Part shown: one piece after another, positions 45,909 to 55,497 of the stretch
Numbering within the stretch: the first letter of the stretch is position 1
Layout of the letters: each line of letters begins with the position of its first letter
From: Bryobacterales bacterium
GTDB taxonomy: Bacteria > Acidobacteriota > Terriglobia > Bryobacterales > Bryobacteraceae
DNA: 62,630 nucleotides
Assembly: GCA_016789785.1 (NCBI GenBank)
Contig: JAEUQE010000016.1
Coordinates: 1-62,630 of the forward strand
Direction: 5' to 3'
Program-made: the position numbers and the translations under genes
Notes under the pieces: model-generated
What the model was told of the DNA's origin: nothing
What the model saw: only the letters and a program-made list of their open reading frames with translations
Database searches by the model: none

Positions 45909-47171
45909 CTACTCGTAGCGAAGAGCTTCGGCGGGCAGGATCCGCGTGGCGCTGCGCGCCGGATACAGCGTTGCCAGCAGACTCACCAGCAATGCGCCGC
46001 CCGCCACCCAAATCGCATCGATCCATCGCGGCTCAAACGGAACATAGCGCAGCGAGTAAACCTGCTGATCCAGCGGGACCCAACGGTAGTGCTCCGCGGC
46101 AATGCTGATCCCGTAGCCGAGCACAAGCCCGATCAGCGTTCCCACACACCCGATCATCGCGCCCTGATAAAGAAAGATGCGCCGGATCTGCTGCCGCTTC
46201 GCGCCCATCGACATGAGCAGCGCAATATCCCGATGCTTCTCCATCACCATCATGGTGAGCGAAATGAGAATGTTCAGCGCGGCCACGAGTTGGATCAGAC
46301 CAATCGTGATCACGGTGACGATGCGCTCCATCTTCAGCGCACCGAAGATCTGCCGGTTCTGTTCTGTCCAGCTCGATGCGGCCAGATCAGGCGCGACCAC
46401 GGCATCCGCCGCCCTCGCCACGCGATCCGCCTCCGCGAGCGGCTCCACTTTCAACTCAAGCGCATTCGCCACATCGGGCACCGCCAAAACCTTCTGCACA
46501 TTCGCGAGCGACGTAAAGGCCCAAGCCGAATCGAGTTCATAGAATTGCGATTCAAAGATGCCGGCGACGCGAAAAGGAAAGAAGCTGGGGCGCGGGCCGA
46601 ATGGCGTCAGCTCCCCCTGCGGGCTGATCACGTTGATGCGGCTGTGCAGGACCATTCCGGTGGTCTCGGCCAGCCGTGCTCCGATGATCACGCCCGGCAA
46701 ACCATCCTGTTCGGCGAGATCGGAAATCGCGCCCTCCTTCAGCACAGCCGCAAGATCGGCACGGTGCATCTCAGAGCGCAGATCAACGCCCTTCAGCACC
46801 GCCCCCGACGATCGCACGGGTCCCGCCAGAAACACCGTTCCATACAGAGTCGGCGCGACGGCCTGCACGTTTGGCAGAGCTTGCAGCTTCTTCGCCAACC
46901 CGCCATAATCCGCAATGCCCGCGCCGGGCTGCTTTTCCAGAACGCTCACATGTGCCGTCGCGCGCACTAGCGTCCGTTGCAGCGTATTGCGAAATCCGTT
47001 GTTGATCGCCAGCGCAATGATCAGTGCCATCACGCCGGCCGCCACGCCAAGCACGGAGATCCCGGTGATCACCGAGATCATCGCCTGCTTGCGCTTCGCC
47101 ATCAGATAGCGCATCGCCACGAACAACTCAAAGTGCGGTGCGCCGGGATGGGCCGGGCGTGTGCCGCTCAT
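45909..47171 (-). CDS. Lipoprotein-releasing system permease (LolC/LolE family)
   Basis: A 420 aa inner-membrane protein with one N-terminal span ([20 protein letters not shown]), a large periplasmic domain and three C-terminal FtsX spans ([60 protein letters not shown]). It extracts mature lipoproteins for transfer to LolA. The start overlaps the lysS stop in an ATGA, so the two genes are coupled. The partner ATPase LolD is not next to it: the neighbouring gene is on the other strand. Confidence 0.9.
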   Translation of the reverse strand: MSGTRPAHPGAPHFELFVAMRYLMAKRKQAMISVITGISVLGVAAGVMALIIALAINNGFRNTLQRTLVRATAHVSVLEKQPGAGIADYGGLAKKLQALPNVQAVAPTLYGTVFLAGPVRSSGAVLKGVDLRSEMHRADLAAVLKEGAISDLAEQDGLPGVIIGARLAETTGMVLHSRINVISPQGELTPFGPRPSFFPFRVAGIFESQFYELDSAWAFTSLANVQKVLAVPDVANALELKVEPLAEADRVARAADAVVAPDLAASSWTEQNRQIFGALKMERIVTVITIGLIQLVAALNILISLTMMVMEKHRDIALLMSMGAKRQQIRRIFLYQGAMIGCVGTLIGLVLGYGISIAAEHYRWVPLDQQVYSLRYVPFEPRWIDAIWVAGGALLVSLLATLYPARSATRILPAEALRYE

Positions 47172-48667
47172 TCGAGCGACCGCAACTGCTGCGCGAGCCC
47201 GATCTCACCCTCGGGCCGCAACAGCGGGAACAGGATCACGTCGCGAATCGACTTCGATCCTGTCAGCAACATCGTGAGGCGGTCAATGCCGATGCCTTCG
47301 CCTCCGGTGGGAGGCATTCCGTAGCAAAGCGCCCGCACGTAGTCTTCGTCCATCTGATGCGCTTCCTCATCGCCGCGCTCGCGCATCCCAAGTTGCATCT
47401 CGAAACGGCGGCGCTGTTCCTGAGGATCGTTCAACTCGGTGTACGCATTGCCGATCTCCATGCCCGCCACCATGATCTCGAAACGGTCGACGAAACGCGG
47501 ATCATCCGGACTATTCTTTGCCAGCGGCGATACCTCCACCGGGAATTCATAAATGATGGTGGGATCCATCAGGTGCGGCTCCGCGACGCGTTCGAACAGC
47601 TCCACCAACGCCTCACCCGCCGTCGTCTTGCCGGAATGCCGCGAAAGCCACTCCGGATCGCTGACGTTGTCCATGGTGGGCTTGCCATCGCGCGTCCAGA
47701 ACTCCACCACGGCTTCCCGCATGGTGAACCGGCGAATGTTCGCGAAGTCATACTTGCGGCCGTCGAACTCGAACTCCGTGGTGCCGTTCGCATCGATCGC
47801 CGTCTGCCGCAGCAACTCTTCAGAGAAATCCATCAGCCCGCGATAATCCGTGTACGCCTGATAGAACTCCAGCATCGTGAACTCGGGGTTGTGCTTCGTC
47901 GAGATGCCTTCATTGCGGAAGTTGCGGTTGATCTCGTAGACGCGCTCCAGCCCGCCCACAATCAGCCGCTTCAAGTAGAGTTCGGGCGCGATCCGCAGGT
48001 AGAGGTCAATGTCCAGCGTGTTGTGATGCGTGACAAACGGCTTGGCCGCGGCGCCTCCGTAGAGCGGCTGCATCATCGGCGTCTCCACCTCGACGAATCC
48101 GCGATCCTCCAATTGCCGCCGGAGCGAACCGATGATCTTCGCACGCTTCACGAACGTCTTCTGCACATCCGGATTGGCGATGAGATCGAGGTACCGCTGA
48201 CGGTACCGCGTCTCCACATCTTCCAGACCGTGCCACTTCTCAGGCATCGACAGCAGGGTCTTTGAGAGGAACGTCAATTCCTCCACATGTACGCTCAACT
48301 CGCCAGTGCGCGTGCGGAAAAGGTATCCCGAAACACCAACAATGTCGCCGATATCCAACAGTTGATAAAGCGAGTAGCTCTTCTCATCCACGGCATCCTT
48401 CTTCACGTAGACTTGGAGCTTCTCGCCGGACTGCATCACGTGCGCGAAGCCGGCCTTGCCCATCCTGCGCATGGTTTGGATGCGTCCGCAGATCTTGACG
48501 TCGATTCGCGGCTCGAGTTCCTCGGCGGTCTTGCCGCCATACTCCGCCAGAATTCGTTCGACGGTGTGGGTAAAGTCAAACCGCTGCCCATACGATCTAA
48601 AGCCTAGAGCTTCAATCTCGCGGATGCGGCTGTGCCGTTGGGCAAGCAGTTCATGTTCCAGTGACAA
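47168..48667 (-). CDS. lysS: Lysyl-tRNA synthetase, class II
   Basis: A 499 aa synthetase. An N-terminal OB-fold anticodon-binding domain at about residues 55-160 ([20 protein letters not shown]) is followed by the class II catalytic core, with motif 2 [20 protein letters not shown] and motif 3 [13 protein letters not shown]. It starts at a TTG supported by AGGAG six bases upstream; no ATG lies in a suitable place. It is divergent from the glycosyltransferase gene, and the two promoters overlap. Confidence 0.96.
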   Translation of the reverse strand: MSLEHELLAQRHSRIREIEALGFRSYGQRFDFTHTVERILAEYGGKTAEELEPRIDVKICGRIQTMRRMGKAGFAHVMQSGEKLQVYVKKDAVDEKSYSLYQLLDIGDIVGVSGYLFRTRTGELSVHVEELTFLSKTLLSMPEKWHGLEDVETRYRQRYLDLIANPDVQKTFVKRAKIIGSLRRQLEDRGFVEVETPMMQPLYGGAAAKPFVTHHNTLDIDLYLRIAPELYLKRLIVGGLERVYEINRNFRNEGISTKHNPEFTMLEFYQAYTDYRGLMDFSEELLRQTAIDANGTTEFEFDGRKYDFANIRRFTMREAVVEFWTRDGKPTMDNVSDPEWLSRHSGKTTAGEALVELFERVAEPHLMDPTIIYEFPVEVSPLAKNSPDDPRFVDRFEIMVAGMEIGNAYTELNDPQEQRRRFEMQLGMRERGDEEAHQMDEDYVRALCYGMPPTGGEGIGIDRLTMLLTGSKSIRDVILFPLLRPEGEIGLAQQLRSLE

Positions 48668-48689
48668 TCGTATCTCCTAGAAAGTAGAT

Positions 48690-48697
48690 ATTATAAT
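48690..48697. promoter_or_regulatory. Overlapping divergent -10 boxes of lysS and the glycosyltransferase gene
   Basis: ATTATAAT contains TATAAT on the plus strand (48692-48697) and TATAAT on the minus strand (48695-48690). The plus-strand box is six bases before the TTG at 48704, a leaderless arrangement. The minus-strand box precedes a leader with AGGAG before the lysS TTG. Confidence 0.65.
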
Positions 48698-48703
48698 TTA
48701 CCC

Positions 48704-49429
48704 TTGCACTCGCTCTCGATCATCATCCCGGCCTACAACGAAGAGAAGCGTCTTCCACCCACGCTCGAACGTCTGATTTCATGGACTTCCGGGCGCACCT
48801 GGCGGTTCCTCGAGATCCTCGTGGTGGATGATGGATCGCGCGACGGAACGGCTGCGCTCGTGCGGCAATATGCCGGGCGGCATCCGCAACTCAAGCTGGT
48901 CGCCAACCCGGGCAATCGCGGCAAAGGCTATGCCGTGCGGAACGGGATGCTGCACGCGCAGGGCGATTGGCGCCTGTTCACGGACTCTGACCTTTCCTCG
49001 CCGATCGAGGAGTTCGACAAGCTGATGGAGGCGGCGCAGCGTGAGGACGCGGATGTCGCCTTTGGCTCCCGGGCCGTGGACCGGTCGTTGGTCAGCGTGC
49101 ACCAATCCGCATTCCGCGAAGCTTCTGGCCGCTTCTTCAATCTCGTGATGCGCGTCGCGATGGGGTTGCCGCACCACGACACCCAGTGCGGATTCAAACT
49201 CTACAGCTCGGCTGCCGCACAGAAAATCTTCGCCCGCCAGCAGATTGAGGGCTTCGGATTCGACGTGGAGGACCTGTTCCTTGCCCGCAAGCTCGGCTTC
49301 CGTGCCGTGGAGGTGCCGGTGCGATGGGCGAATGTCGAGGGCACCCGCGTCAGCATGGTGAGCGGCTTGCGCGCGTTCACGGACCTTGCGTTGATCCGCT
49401 GGTATCAGATTCAGGGCCGCTACCGGTAG
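48704..49429 (+). CDS. Family 2 glycosyltransferase, dolichyl/polyprenyl-phosphate type
   Basis: A protein of 241 aa with the GT-A signatures SIIIPAYNEEKRL at the N-terminus, VVDDGSRDGT for the nucleotide pocket, and TDSDLSSPIEEF for the DXD-like site. It resembles enzymes that move glucose or mannose to a polyprenyl phosphate. No span is evident, so it is probably membrane-associated rather than integral. The only workable start is the TTG at 48704, just after a TATAAT box. Its last 53 bases overlap the convergent oxygenase gene. Confidence 0.88.
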   Translation: MHSLSIIIPAYNEEKRLPPTLERLISWTSGRTWRFLEILVVDDGSRDGTAALVRQYAGRHPQLKLVANPGNRGKGYAVRNGMLHAQGDWRLFTDSDLSSPIEEFDKLMEAAQREDADVAFGSRAVDRSLVSVHQSAFREASGRFFNLVMRVAMGLPHHDTQCGFKLYSSAAAQKIFARQQIEGFGFDVEDLFLARKLGFRAVEVPVRWANVEGTRVSMVSGLRAFTDLALIRWYQIQGRYR

Positions 49430-50093
49430 GCCCCGGATCGCTAGGCGCTGGAGTGGCATCCACGGCATCCCCAGCGGCTTCTGCGGTCTCCCGAACATCC
49501 GAGGTCTCCTTCAAGCTGCGGCGTTCCAGAAACGCCACCGCGATCGTCTTCACGCCCTCCACAATGGGCATCCCGGAGTGCATCAAGTCAGCCGGAAACA
49601 CCACCCCCCATCCCTTGCGGCCCTTCACCATTACTTCCAGGCCCGGAAATGCGGTTTCCCCGCCCTCATAGTCATCGTCCACATAGCAGATCAGCGAATA
49701 GATCCGGTCTGGAAAGTGCGGCGACCGGTCCGTATGCACAGCGAAGTAACCACCTTCCGGATAGCGGATCAGATGTAACCCGTCCAGCCGCGCGAATTCC
49801 GTCTGGAAATACTCCTTGATCTTCGGAATCGCGGTCTCCGCCAGCCGGTCATGAAGTCCGGGAAAATGCTCCAGAAATTCCTCCGGCTTGAGCGAGAGCG
49901 AGTTACGGATATCAGCCTCCGCATCGTAAGTGACGTCATGGTCGCGGGCAATCCTGGAGTGGTACCAATGAAGTTCCTCCGCCTTGCGCAGGATCCAGTC
50001 GCAGTCTTCATCACTCAAGGCGCGAAACGTGCAGATGCCGGCTGGCAGGGTATCGGGATTGTCGGCGAACCGCCGGAATTGCGAGAAGTCCAT
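49377..50093 (-). CDS. 2-Oxoglutarate/Fe(II) dioxygenase (prolyl 4-hydroxylase-like)
   Basis: A 238 aa protein with the facial triad in VHTDRSPH (HxD) and LMHSG (distal His), and the 2OG-binding basic residue near VKTIAVAFLER. It matches the bacterial branch related to prolyl hydroxylases, which modify proteins or small molecules. The C-terminal 45 residues are acidic, Pro/Ser/Thr-rich and probably disordered, and this part overlaps the 3' end of the glycosyltransferase gene. It is the second gene, after the glycosidase-like gene, on this strand, 13 bases apart. Confidence 0.85.
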   Translation of the reverse strand: MDFSQFRRFADNPDTLPAGICTFRALSDEDCDWILRKAEELHWYHSRIARDHDVTYDAEADIRNSLSLKPEEFLEHFPGLHDRLAETAIPKIKEYFQTEFARLDGLHLIRYPEGGYFAVHTDRSPHFPDRIYSLICYVDDDYEGGETAFPGLEVMVKGRKGWGVVFPADLMHSGMPIVEGVKTIAVAFLERRSLKETSDVRETAEAAGDAVDATPAPSDPGPTGSGPESDTSGSTQGP

Positions 50094-50106
50094 AAGTCCA
50101 TTAACC

Positions 50107-51528
50107 CTATCGAAATCGAAACGAGAACACGTCGGCGTCTTTCAAGACAATGCGAAGCCGCACCGGCTTACCCGAGAGAGACGATACATCCGTCCCGCCC
50201 TTCCACGACACTACCCGCTCAATCTGGTCGCCAATGATCTCCCTGGCATCGGCCAGCGAGTAACCGGGGACCGGCTCCCCATTCTCCGTTTGTAGCTCGA
50301 TGCGGACACCACCATTCGCCGACGTGGAATAGTTGATTTCCAATTCTTTTCCCTGAAATCGGACTGGCTTCGTGATCAGCTCACCGCCGGGATTGCCCGC
50401 ATGCAACGAAGAGAACCCATCCAGACGCAGCGAGTACCGCGCCAGATGTGCCGTCGGCTGGCCGTAGTTACGGTTCACATAGAACGACATCTCGGCCGCC
50501 CCCGTTTGCACGGTGTTGAGCGCGGGATAATTCGTCCGTGACACCCAGTTCTCCATGCCAAGTCCCGGCCGCAGAAACGATTCGAGAAACGTGCGATCGT
50601 ACCGGGCGCCGGCGCCGCGCGTTGTGAACAGCACGGCATCGGAGGTGTCCTTGAAGTAACCCGGGTTGACCTGGATCGCCTTCGCTTCCTCATCCGTCAG
50701 CACCTGCCGGCCCGGCAGAAACCGCGCGGCGATGCTGACATACAAATGCGGAGCACGAAAGTAGGGGCTCGTTTGATTCGTGTAGATATGCTCAGGCGGG
50801 GCATCCCCGAAACTCATCTCAACGGGAGGCTCCCAGTCCACGAAATTCGTGCTCGTTGTGCGAGACACCCAGCGGATCTTACTCCTGCCAGGCATAGCCT
50901 TGAAGGTGCGGAAGTAACACACATAGCGCCCCTCGCTTTCTGACCAGAACGCGAGATTCTGCGAGTCATAACGCGTCTCGGCCGCGGGCGGCAACACCGG
51001 TGTCTCCCGGAGTTTCCGCCATCGCATGCCATCCGCCGACACAAACGCCACCAGCCCCGACCGTGAAATCCCAGCCAGAGCCTTATACCTTTCCGCCGCC
51101 GGCACTCCGGGCTTCGTATCGAGAAACGGGCTGAAGTTGTGCGAGAATGGCGCGAGTTCGCGAAGCACCACATTGTCCTCGGGCTTCGTCCAGGAGACCC
51201 CATCCGCCGACTCCGCATAGCACGTCGATTCATCCGGCCGCCCGTCCTTGCCCGCGTTGGGCGACCCCCGGTAGTAGAGCCGGTACTTCGCTCCATCTCG
51301 AATAACAGTCGCGTAGCCGCTGAAAGCACCCTCCCACGGACGGTCGAACCGGAGCACCGGGCCGCGATCCAGGGGAGTCTGCAAGCGCATTTCCACGCCA
51401 TTCATCCGTTCGATCAGGTGGGGGTCCAGGAACAGTTCGCGACGATTTCCAATGTCGATCGTCTGGGCAAATGCGCCGGAGGCCGCCGCAATCAGCGCGG
51501 CAGCCGAGGCCAGAGTCAGGCGGGGCAT
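50107..51528 (-). CDS. Secreted glycosidase-like beta-propeller protein, unknown substrate
   Basis: A protein of 473 aa with a signal peptide (LTLASAAALIAAASGAFAQ). The body shows repeated beta-strand blocks (YATVIRDGAKYRLYYRGS; LAFWSESEGRYVCYFRTFK) resembling the five-bladed propellers of GH32/GH43/GH68-type enzymes and their many uncharacterised relatives in Acidobacteriota and Planctomycetes. I cannot assign catalytic residues. I chose the ATG at 51528, where the signal peptide begins with GGGAG close upstream. Confidence 0.65.
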   Translation of the reverse strand: MPRLTLASAAALIAAASGAFAQTIDIGNRRELFLDPHLIERMNGVEMRLQTPLDRGPVLRFDRPWEGAFSGYATVIRDGAKYRLYYRGSPNAGKDGRPDESTCYAESADGVSWTKPEDNVVLRELAPFSHNFSPFLDTKPGVPAAERYKALAGISRSGLVAFVSADGMRWRKLRETPVLPPAAETRYDSQNLAFWSESEGRYVCYFRTFKAMPGRSKIRWVSRTTSTNFVDWEPPVEMSFGDAPPEHIYTNQTSPYFRAPHLYVSIAARFLPGRQVLTDEEAKAIQVNPGYFKDTSDAVLFTTRGAGARYDRTFLESFLRPGLGMENWVSRTNYPALNTVQTGAAEMSFYVNRNYGQPTAHLARYSLRLDGFSSLHAGNPGGELITKPVRFQGKELEINYSTSANGGVRIELQTENGEPVPGYSLADAREIIGDQIERVVSWKGGTDVSSLSGKPVRLRIVLKDADVFSFRFR

Positions 51529-51589
51529 CTCCCTATTTTGCTTCAACCCGCGTGGCACGTGGCGTGCAGGTTCCATAGCAGGAGTTCTT

Positions 51590-52453
51590 ATGCCGCCATT
51601 CCAGCAGATCTTATTCCCGGTCGATTTCTCGAACCGCTGTGAGCGGATCGCTCCTCGAGTTGCCTCCTTTGCCCATCATTTTCAGGCGCGTCTGACGCTG
51701 ATGCACGCTTACGAAGTCGCGCCACAGGCTTATCCCGACGGGCATTCCTTCCTTCCCGTGATCGACACGCAGTCGCTCGGGGAGTATTCGCGCAACCAAC
51801 TGGCTCAATTCGCGCAGACCCATTTCGCCGGCATCGACACCAACCAGGTGATTGTGAGGGGTGAACCCGCGCACGCCATCCTCGACCAGGCCGTGACCTC
51901 GAAAGCGGATCTGATTATGCTGCCCACACGTGGCTTCGGCCGCTTCCGCAGATTGCTGCTCGGCTCCGTGTCGGCGAAGGTCCTGCACGACGCGGCGTGC
52001 CCCGTCTGGACCGACAGCCATGCCGAGGAAGTGGATCACAACATCGGATTCCCCTATCGCAACATCCTCTGCGCTGTGAATAACGATGAGCATGGCGAAG
52101 CCGTGCTCCGGTACGGTGTCGAGTTCGCCAAACACCTGGAGGCTGAACTCACCCTCGTCCACGCGGTTCAGGCACCCGAAGTGGCCGGTCCGGGCTTCGA
52201 CGATGCCGCCTTCCGCCACTTCCTCATGGAGCAAGCGAAAGGCGACATGGCACGTCTGCAGGCAAGAGCCGGCACCAGCCTGCACGTATGCGTCGAAGGC
52301 GGCGGACCTGAGGAAGTGGTCTCCCGAATCGCACGTCGCCTCAACGCTGATCTGGTGCTGATCCATCGCAGCGGACCGTCGTTGATGGGACGGCTCCGCT
52401 CGCACGACTACGCGATTATCCGCGAGTCGCCATGCCCGGTTCTAAGCGTGTAG
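51590..52453 (+). CDS. Tandem universal stress protein
   Basis: A 287 aa cytoplasmic protein made of two Usp domains. The first ends with the nucleotide-binding pattern LPTRGFGRFRRLLLGSVSAK and a CPV motif; the second has a weaker version (RSGPSLMGRLRSHDYAIIRE) and also ends in CPVLSV. The loss of the glycine spacing in the second domain suggests that only the first binds ATP. AGGAG lies six bases before the ATG at 51590. Confidence 0.88.
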   Translation: MPPFQQILFPVDFSNRCERIAPRVASFAHHFQARLTLMHAYEVAPQAYPDGHSFLPVIDTQSLGEYSRNQLAQFAQTHFAGIDTNQVIVRGEPAHAILDQAVTSKADLIMLPTRGFGRFRRLLLGSVSAKVLHDAACPVWTDSHAEEVDHNIGFPYRNILCAVNNDEHGEAVLRYGVEFAKHLEAELTLVHAVQAPEVAGPGFDDAAFRHFLMEQAKGDMARLQARAGTSLHVCVEGGGPEEVVSRIARRLNADLVLIHRSGPSLMGRLRSHDYAIIRESPCPVLSV

Positions 52454-52490
52454 ACATGGTGCACCGGCGCCCGCGCCTGCCGGACAGCGG

Positions 52491-52833
52491 CTATACCGCG
52501 TCCGCCGTGCCGCCAAATGCCGCCATGTAAGTCTCGATCACGGCCGCATTGTTGCCGATCTCGCGAATCTTGCGCTTCCGCGGTTCGAGAATCAGGCCCG
52601 ACCATCAGAATTGCGCTCCGAGATTGGCGTCGTCCTCCACCACCCCGGGGCTCGGCTTATTCAGGATCTTGGAGTGACCCTTCTCCTTCAGCTCTCCTTC
52701 AGCTCTCCTTCAGCGCCTTGTTCAGCGTGAAAGCCAGGTCATGCCCGATATCCGGTCCCGCACGGCCCGCTTGCGGTTGCAGTGACAGCAGATAATTCGC
52801 CACCAGAATCGCGAACAGTTGGTTGCCAAGCAT
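52491..52833 (-). pseudogene. Decayed gene disrupted by an 11-bp tandem expansion and a nonsense codon
   Basis: A recognisable but broken reading frame. It starts MLGNQLFAILVANYLLSLQP, runs to DLAFTLNKALKE, then frameshifts at three tandem copies of an 11-base unit (52682-52714). Removing two copies restores the frame as KEKGHSKILNKPSPGVVEDD, which then meets an in-frame TGA (52607-52605) before LILEPRKRKIREIGNNAAVI and a normal stop. The family is not recognised. It lies just after the hemL stop and may once have been an operon member. Confidence 0.6.
52682..52714. repeat. Three tandem copies of TCTCCTTCAGC
   Basis: The units are 52682-52692, 52693-52703 and 52704-52714. Eleven is not a multiple of three, so each extra copy shifts the reading frame of the surrounding remnant on the minus strand. 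Confidence 0.9.
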
Positions 52834-52876
52834 TCGCCGGTCCGCACACGAACCGGCCCGCTGCGTTCCTCAATCG

Positions 52877-54148
52877 CTACTGCTTCGCGAACCATGCCGA
52901 AGCCGCGTTGACCGTGTGCCGGATGTCCTCTTCGCTGTGCGCCGCCGAGATGAATCCAGCCTCGAATTGCGAAGGCGCGAGATACACGCCGTGCTCCAGC
53001 ATGTGATGAAAGAAACTCGCGTAGGCCTTCGTATCGGACTTCTTCGCCGTATCCCAGTCGATGATCGGACCCTCCGGCGTAAAGAAGAACGTGAACATCG
53101 ACCCGACACGGTTCACCGTCACGCCCTTGGGCGGATTCGCCGTCAATTGCGCGCCACGCGCTTCGAGTTGCTCATAGATCTGCGGATTCGCCTTCAGATG
53201 CCGCAGCATCGCAAGCCCGGCCGCCACCGCCAGCGGATTTCCGGAGAGCGTGCCAGCCTGATAAATCGGGCCCACCGGCGCAACCTTCGACATCACATCC
53301 TTGCGCCCACCGTAAGCGGCAATCGGCAGCCCGCCGCCGATCACCTTGCCGAACGTGGTGAGATCGGGCTTCACGCCATAAAGCGCCTGCGCTCCTCCAT
53401 AAGCCACGCGGAAGCCCGTCATCACTTCATCCAGAATCAGCAGGGCGCCATGCTTCTTCGTGATCTCGCTGAGGAACTGCAGAAAGCCCGGCAGTGGCGG
53501 TACACAGCCCATGTTGCCCACCACCGGCTCAATGATCACTGCGGCGATCTTGTCACCATGCGCCGCAAACGCGTCCTCCACGGACGGGAACGAGTTGTAG
53601 GGCAGCGCGATCGTAGTGGCCGCGAAACTCTCCGGCACCCCGACCGTATCGGAGATCGCGAGCGTCGCCATGCCCGACCCCGCTTTCACCAGCAGGCTGT
53701 CCACGTGCCCGTGATAACAGCCTTCGAACTTGATGGTGAGATCACGGCCCGTGAATCCGCGGGCGACACGCAGCGCGCTCATGGTGGCTTCGGTGCCCGA
53801 GTTCACCAGGCGCACCATCTCCATCGAAGGAGCCGCTTCACGAATCAATTCCGCAAGTTCGATCTCACGTTCGGTGGGCGCGCCGAAACTCGTCCCGATC
53901 TCCAGCACCTGACGCAATGCCTCGACGACCGCGGGCGGACGGTGCCCGAGCAGCAGCGGTCCCCACGAGCCAACGTAGTCGATGTAGCTGTTGCCATCTT
54001 CATCAATAAGGCGGACGCCGTCGCCGCGCTGGATAAACCGTGGCACGCCGCCGACGCCGCGAAAAGCGCGAACCGGCGAATTCACTCCGCCGGGGATGAC
54101 CTGTTTTGCGCGCTCAAAGAGCGACTCCGATCGATTGGTGTTGGACAT
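52877..54148 (-). CDS. hemL: Glutamate-1-semialdehyde 2,1-aminomutase
   Basis: A PLP enzyme of 423 aa that makes 5-aminolevulinate in the C5 haem pathway. Diagnostic segments are [16 protein letters not shown] at the N-terminus, [18 protein letters not shown], and the PLP-lysine region [17 protein letters not shown] lies seven bases before the ATG. Length is normal for the family. It is followed by the decayed gene at 52833. Confidence 0.96.
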   Translation of the reverse strand: MSNTNRSESLFERAKQVIPGGVNSPVRAFRGVGGVPRFIQRGDGVRLIDEDGNSYIDYVGSWGPLLLGHRPPAVVEALRQVLEIGTSFGAPTEREIELAELIREAAPSMEMVRLVNSGTEATMSALRVARGFTGRDLTIKFEGCYHGHVDSLLVKAGSGMATLAISDTVGVPESFAATTIALPYNSFPSVEDAFAAHGDKIAAVIIEPVVGNMGCVPPLPGFLQFLSEITKKHGALLILDEVMTGFRVAYGGAQALYGVKPDLTTFGKVIGGGLPIAAYGGRKDVMSKVAPVGPIYQAGTLSGNPLAVAAGLAMLRHLKANPQIYEQLEARGAQLTANPPKGVTVNRVGSMFTFFFTPEGPIIDWDTAKKSDTKAYASFFHHMLEHGVYLAPSQFEAGFISAAHSEEDIRHTVNAASAWFAKQ

Positions 54149-54278
54149 TGAAAAACCTCTGGCGCCAACGGTGCGCCAACTGTGGATTATCGCAGGATGA
54201 AACGGGCGAAGGAAACGGCGTGCAACGTGCCCGGCATGGTGTGCTTGACTGCCGGCAGCCCGTTCAGATCCAGCGCGG

Positions 54279-55496
54279 TCAGCTCCAGTGCTCCGAAGGC
54301 TGCGGATTAATCAGCCGCCCCTTCTCAATGCGATGCACCAGAAAGTCCAGCGGCGCCCCCAGGAACGCGAAGGGCCCAAGAATCTTCTTCCGCAACCCCT
54401 CAAACGAATCCTCACCGCGAAGCACCCGGCAAAAGGTATGCCACACTTCCTCGCTATGTTCGAATGCCCAGTAGAACAAGCCCGGAAAGCTCGTGCCAAG
54501 GCTCAGCAACCGCCGCGCCCATCGTAGTTCGTGGCTGATCCCGGACTGAATTGCATGCCGGTACTGCTCCGCCATCGTGCGGTCACCAAACAGACTCACC
54601 ATCGTGCGCGCCAGCAACTGCGCTCCATGACAAGCGTACGAGATACCCTCGCCCGTCAGCGGCTCCACAAAGCCCGCCGCATCACCCACCAGCAGCACAT
54701 TTCCGCGAGCAACTGTGGTCTTCGAAGTCATCGTCGGAAGCTGATGCCCCTGGACGCGCAACGCTTCGCCCATCGCGTCGCTCACGATGCCCTCGGCTTG
54801 CAAAAACGATTTCAGATAGCTCTTCAAATAGCGCCCAAGCTGCGTGGGACAGCCCGCGCCGATGTTCACCATATCGCCCTTGGGAAACACCCACGCGTAG
54901 CCCGACGTCAACGTCCCCCAATCCACGCGCAGCCGGTCCATCCGCAGACGGTGCGACTGAAAGCAACTCAACGGCACTTCCACATAAACCGCCGCTTGCC
55001 AGAAGAAGTCCGAGCGTTGGTTCAGCGTGCGCGACACCACGCTATTGGCGCCATCCGCGCCGATCAGATAGCGCGCCTCGAAACGCCCTGCCGATGTTTC
55101 AATCACCGCGCCATCGGCGTGCTGCGCGGCCTTCTCCACGCGCACCCCTTCGAGCAACTTCGCGCCCGCCTCCACGGCCCGTTCCAGCAGGAAGTTGTCG
55201 AACTCGGAACGAAGCACACAGTGAACCAGCGGGTCGCCATATTGACGCGCAAACCGCCGGTCGAAATTGCAGGTGAACTCCGCCGCCGAGATCGACGATC
55301 GAATTACCGGACTCCAGTCAAATGGGATCGAGTCCTCCGTGCGCACCTGAACGCCGCCGCCACAGGCCTTCGAACGCGGGAACCTGCCGAGGTCCAGAAT
55401 CGCGACCCGGAGCCCGGCCTTTGCCAGGTGATACGCGGAGAGTGATCCCGCGGGACCGCCGCCAGCGATCAGAACATCCCATCTATGGGCATTCAT
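54279..55496 (-). CDS. FAD-dependent oxidoreductase, geranylgeranyl-reductase family (copy 2)
   Basis: A protein of 405 aa. The FAD-binding loop [19 protein letters not shown] is followed by a CGGGV motif (residues 45-50), the middle GADGANS, and [16 protein letters not shown] near the C-terminal FAD site. The family reduces double bonds of polyprenyl chains in archaeal lipids, menaquinones or chlorophyll. It begins one base after the stop of a homologous gene, so the two are adjacent operon members that have diverged. Substrate unknown. Confidence 0.88.
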   Translation of the reverse strand: MNAHRWDVLIAGGGPAGSLSAYHLAKAGLRVAILDLGRFPRSKACGGGVQVRTEDSIPFDWSPVIRSSISAAEFTCNFDRRFARQYGDPLVHCVLRSEFDNFLLERAVEAGAKLLEGVRVEKAAQHADGAVIETSAGRFEARYLIGADGANSVVSRTLNQRSDFFWQAAVYVEVPLSCFQSHRLRMDRLRVDWGTLTSGYAWVFPKGDMVNIGAGCPTQLGRYLKSYLKSFLQAEGIVSDAMGEALRVQGHQLPTMTSKTTVARGNVLLVGDAAGFVEPLTGEGISYACHGAQLLARTMVSLFGDRTMAEQYRHAIQSGISHELRWARRLLSLGTSFPGLFYWAFEHSEEVWHTFCRVLRGEDSFEGLRKKILGPFAFLGAPLDFLVHRIEKGRLINPQPSEHWS

Positions 55497-55497
55497 G

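Noticed and set aside
52605..52607. In-frame TGA considered as a selenocysteine or recoding site
   Set aside because: The same reading frame is already broken by a 22-base excess upstream and no SECIS-like hairpin follows, so decay is simpler.
52823..54151. 442-codon plus-strand open frame over hemL
   Set aside because: Arg/His-rich shadow of hemL with no motif. hemL on the other strand is unambiguous.
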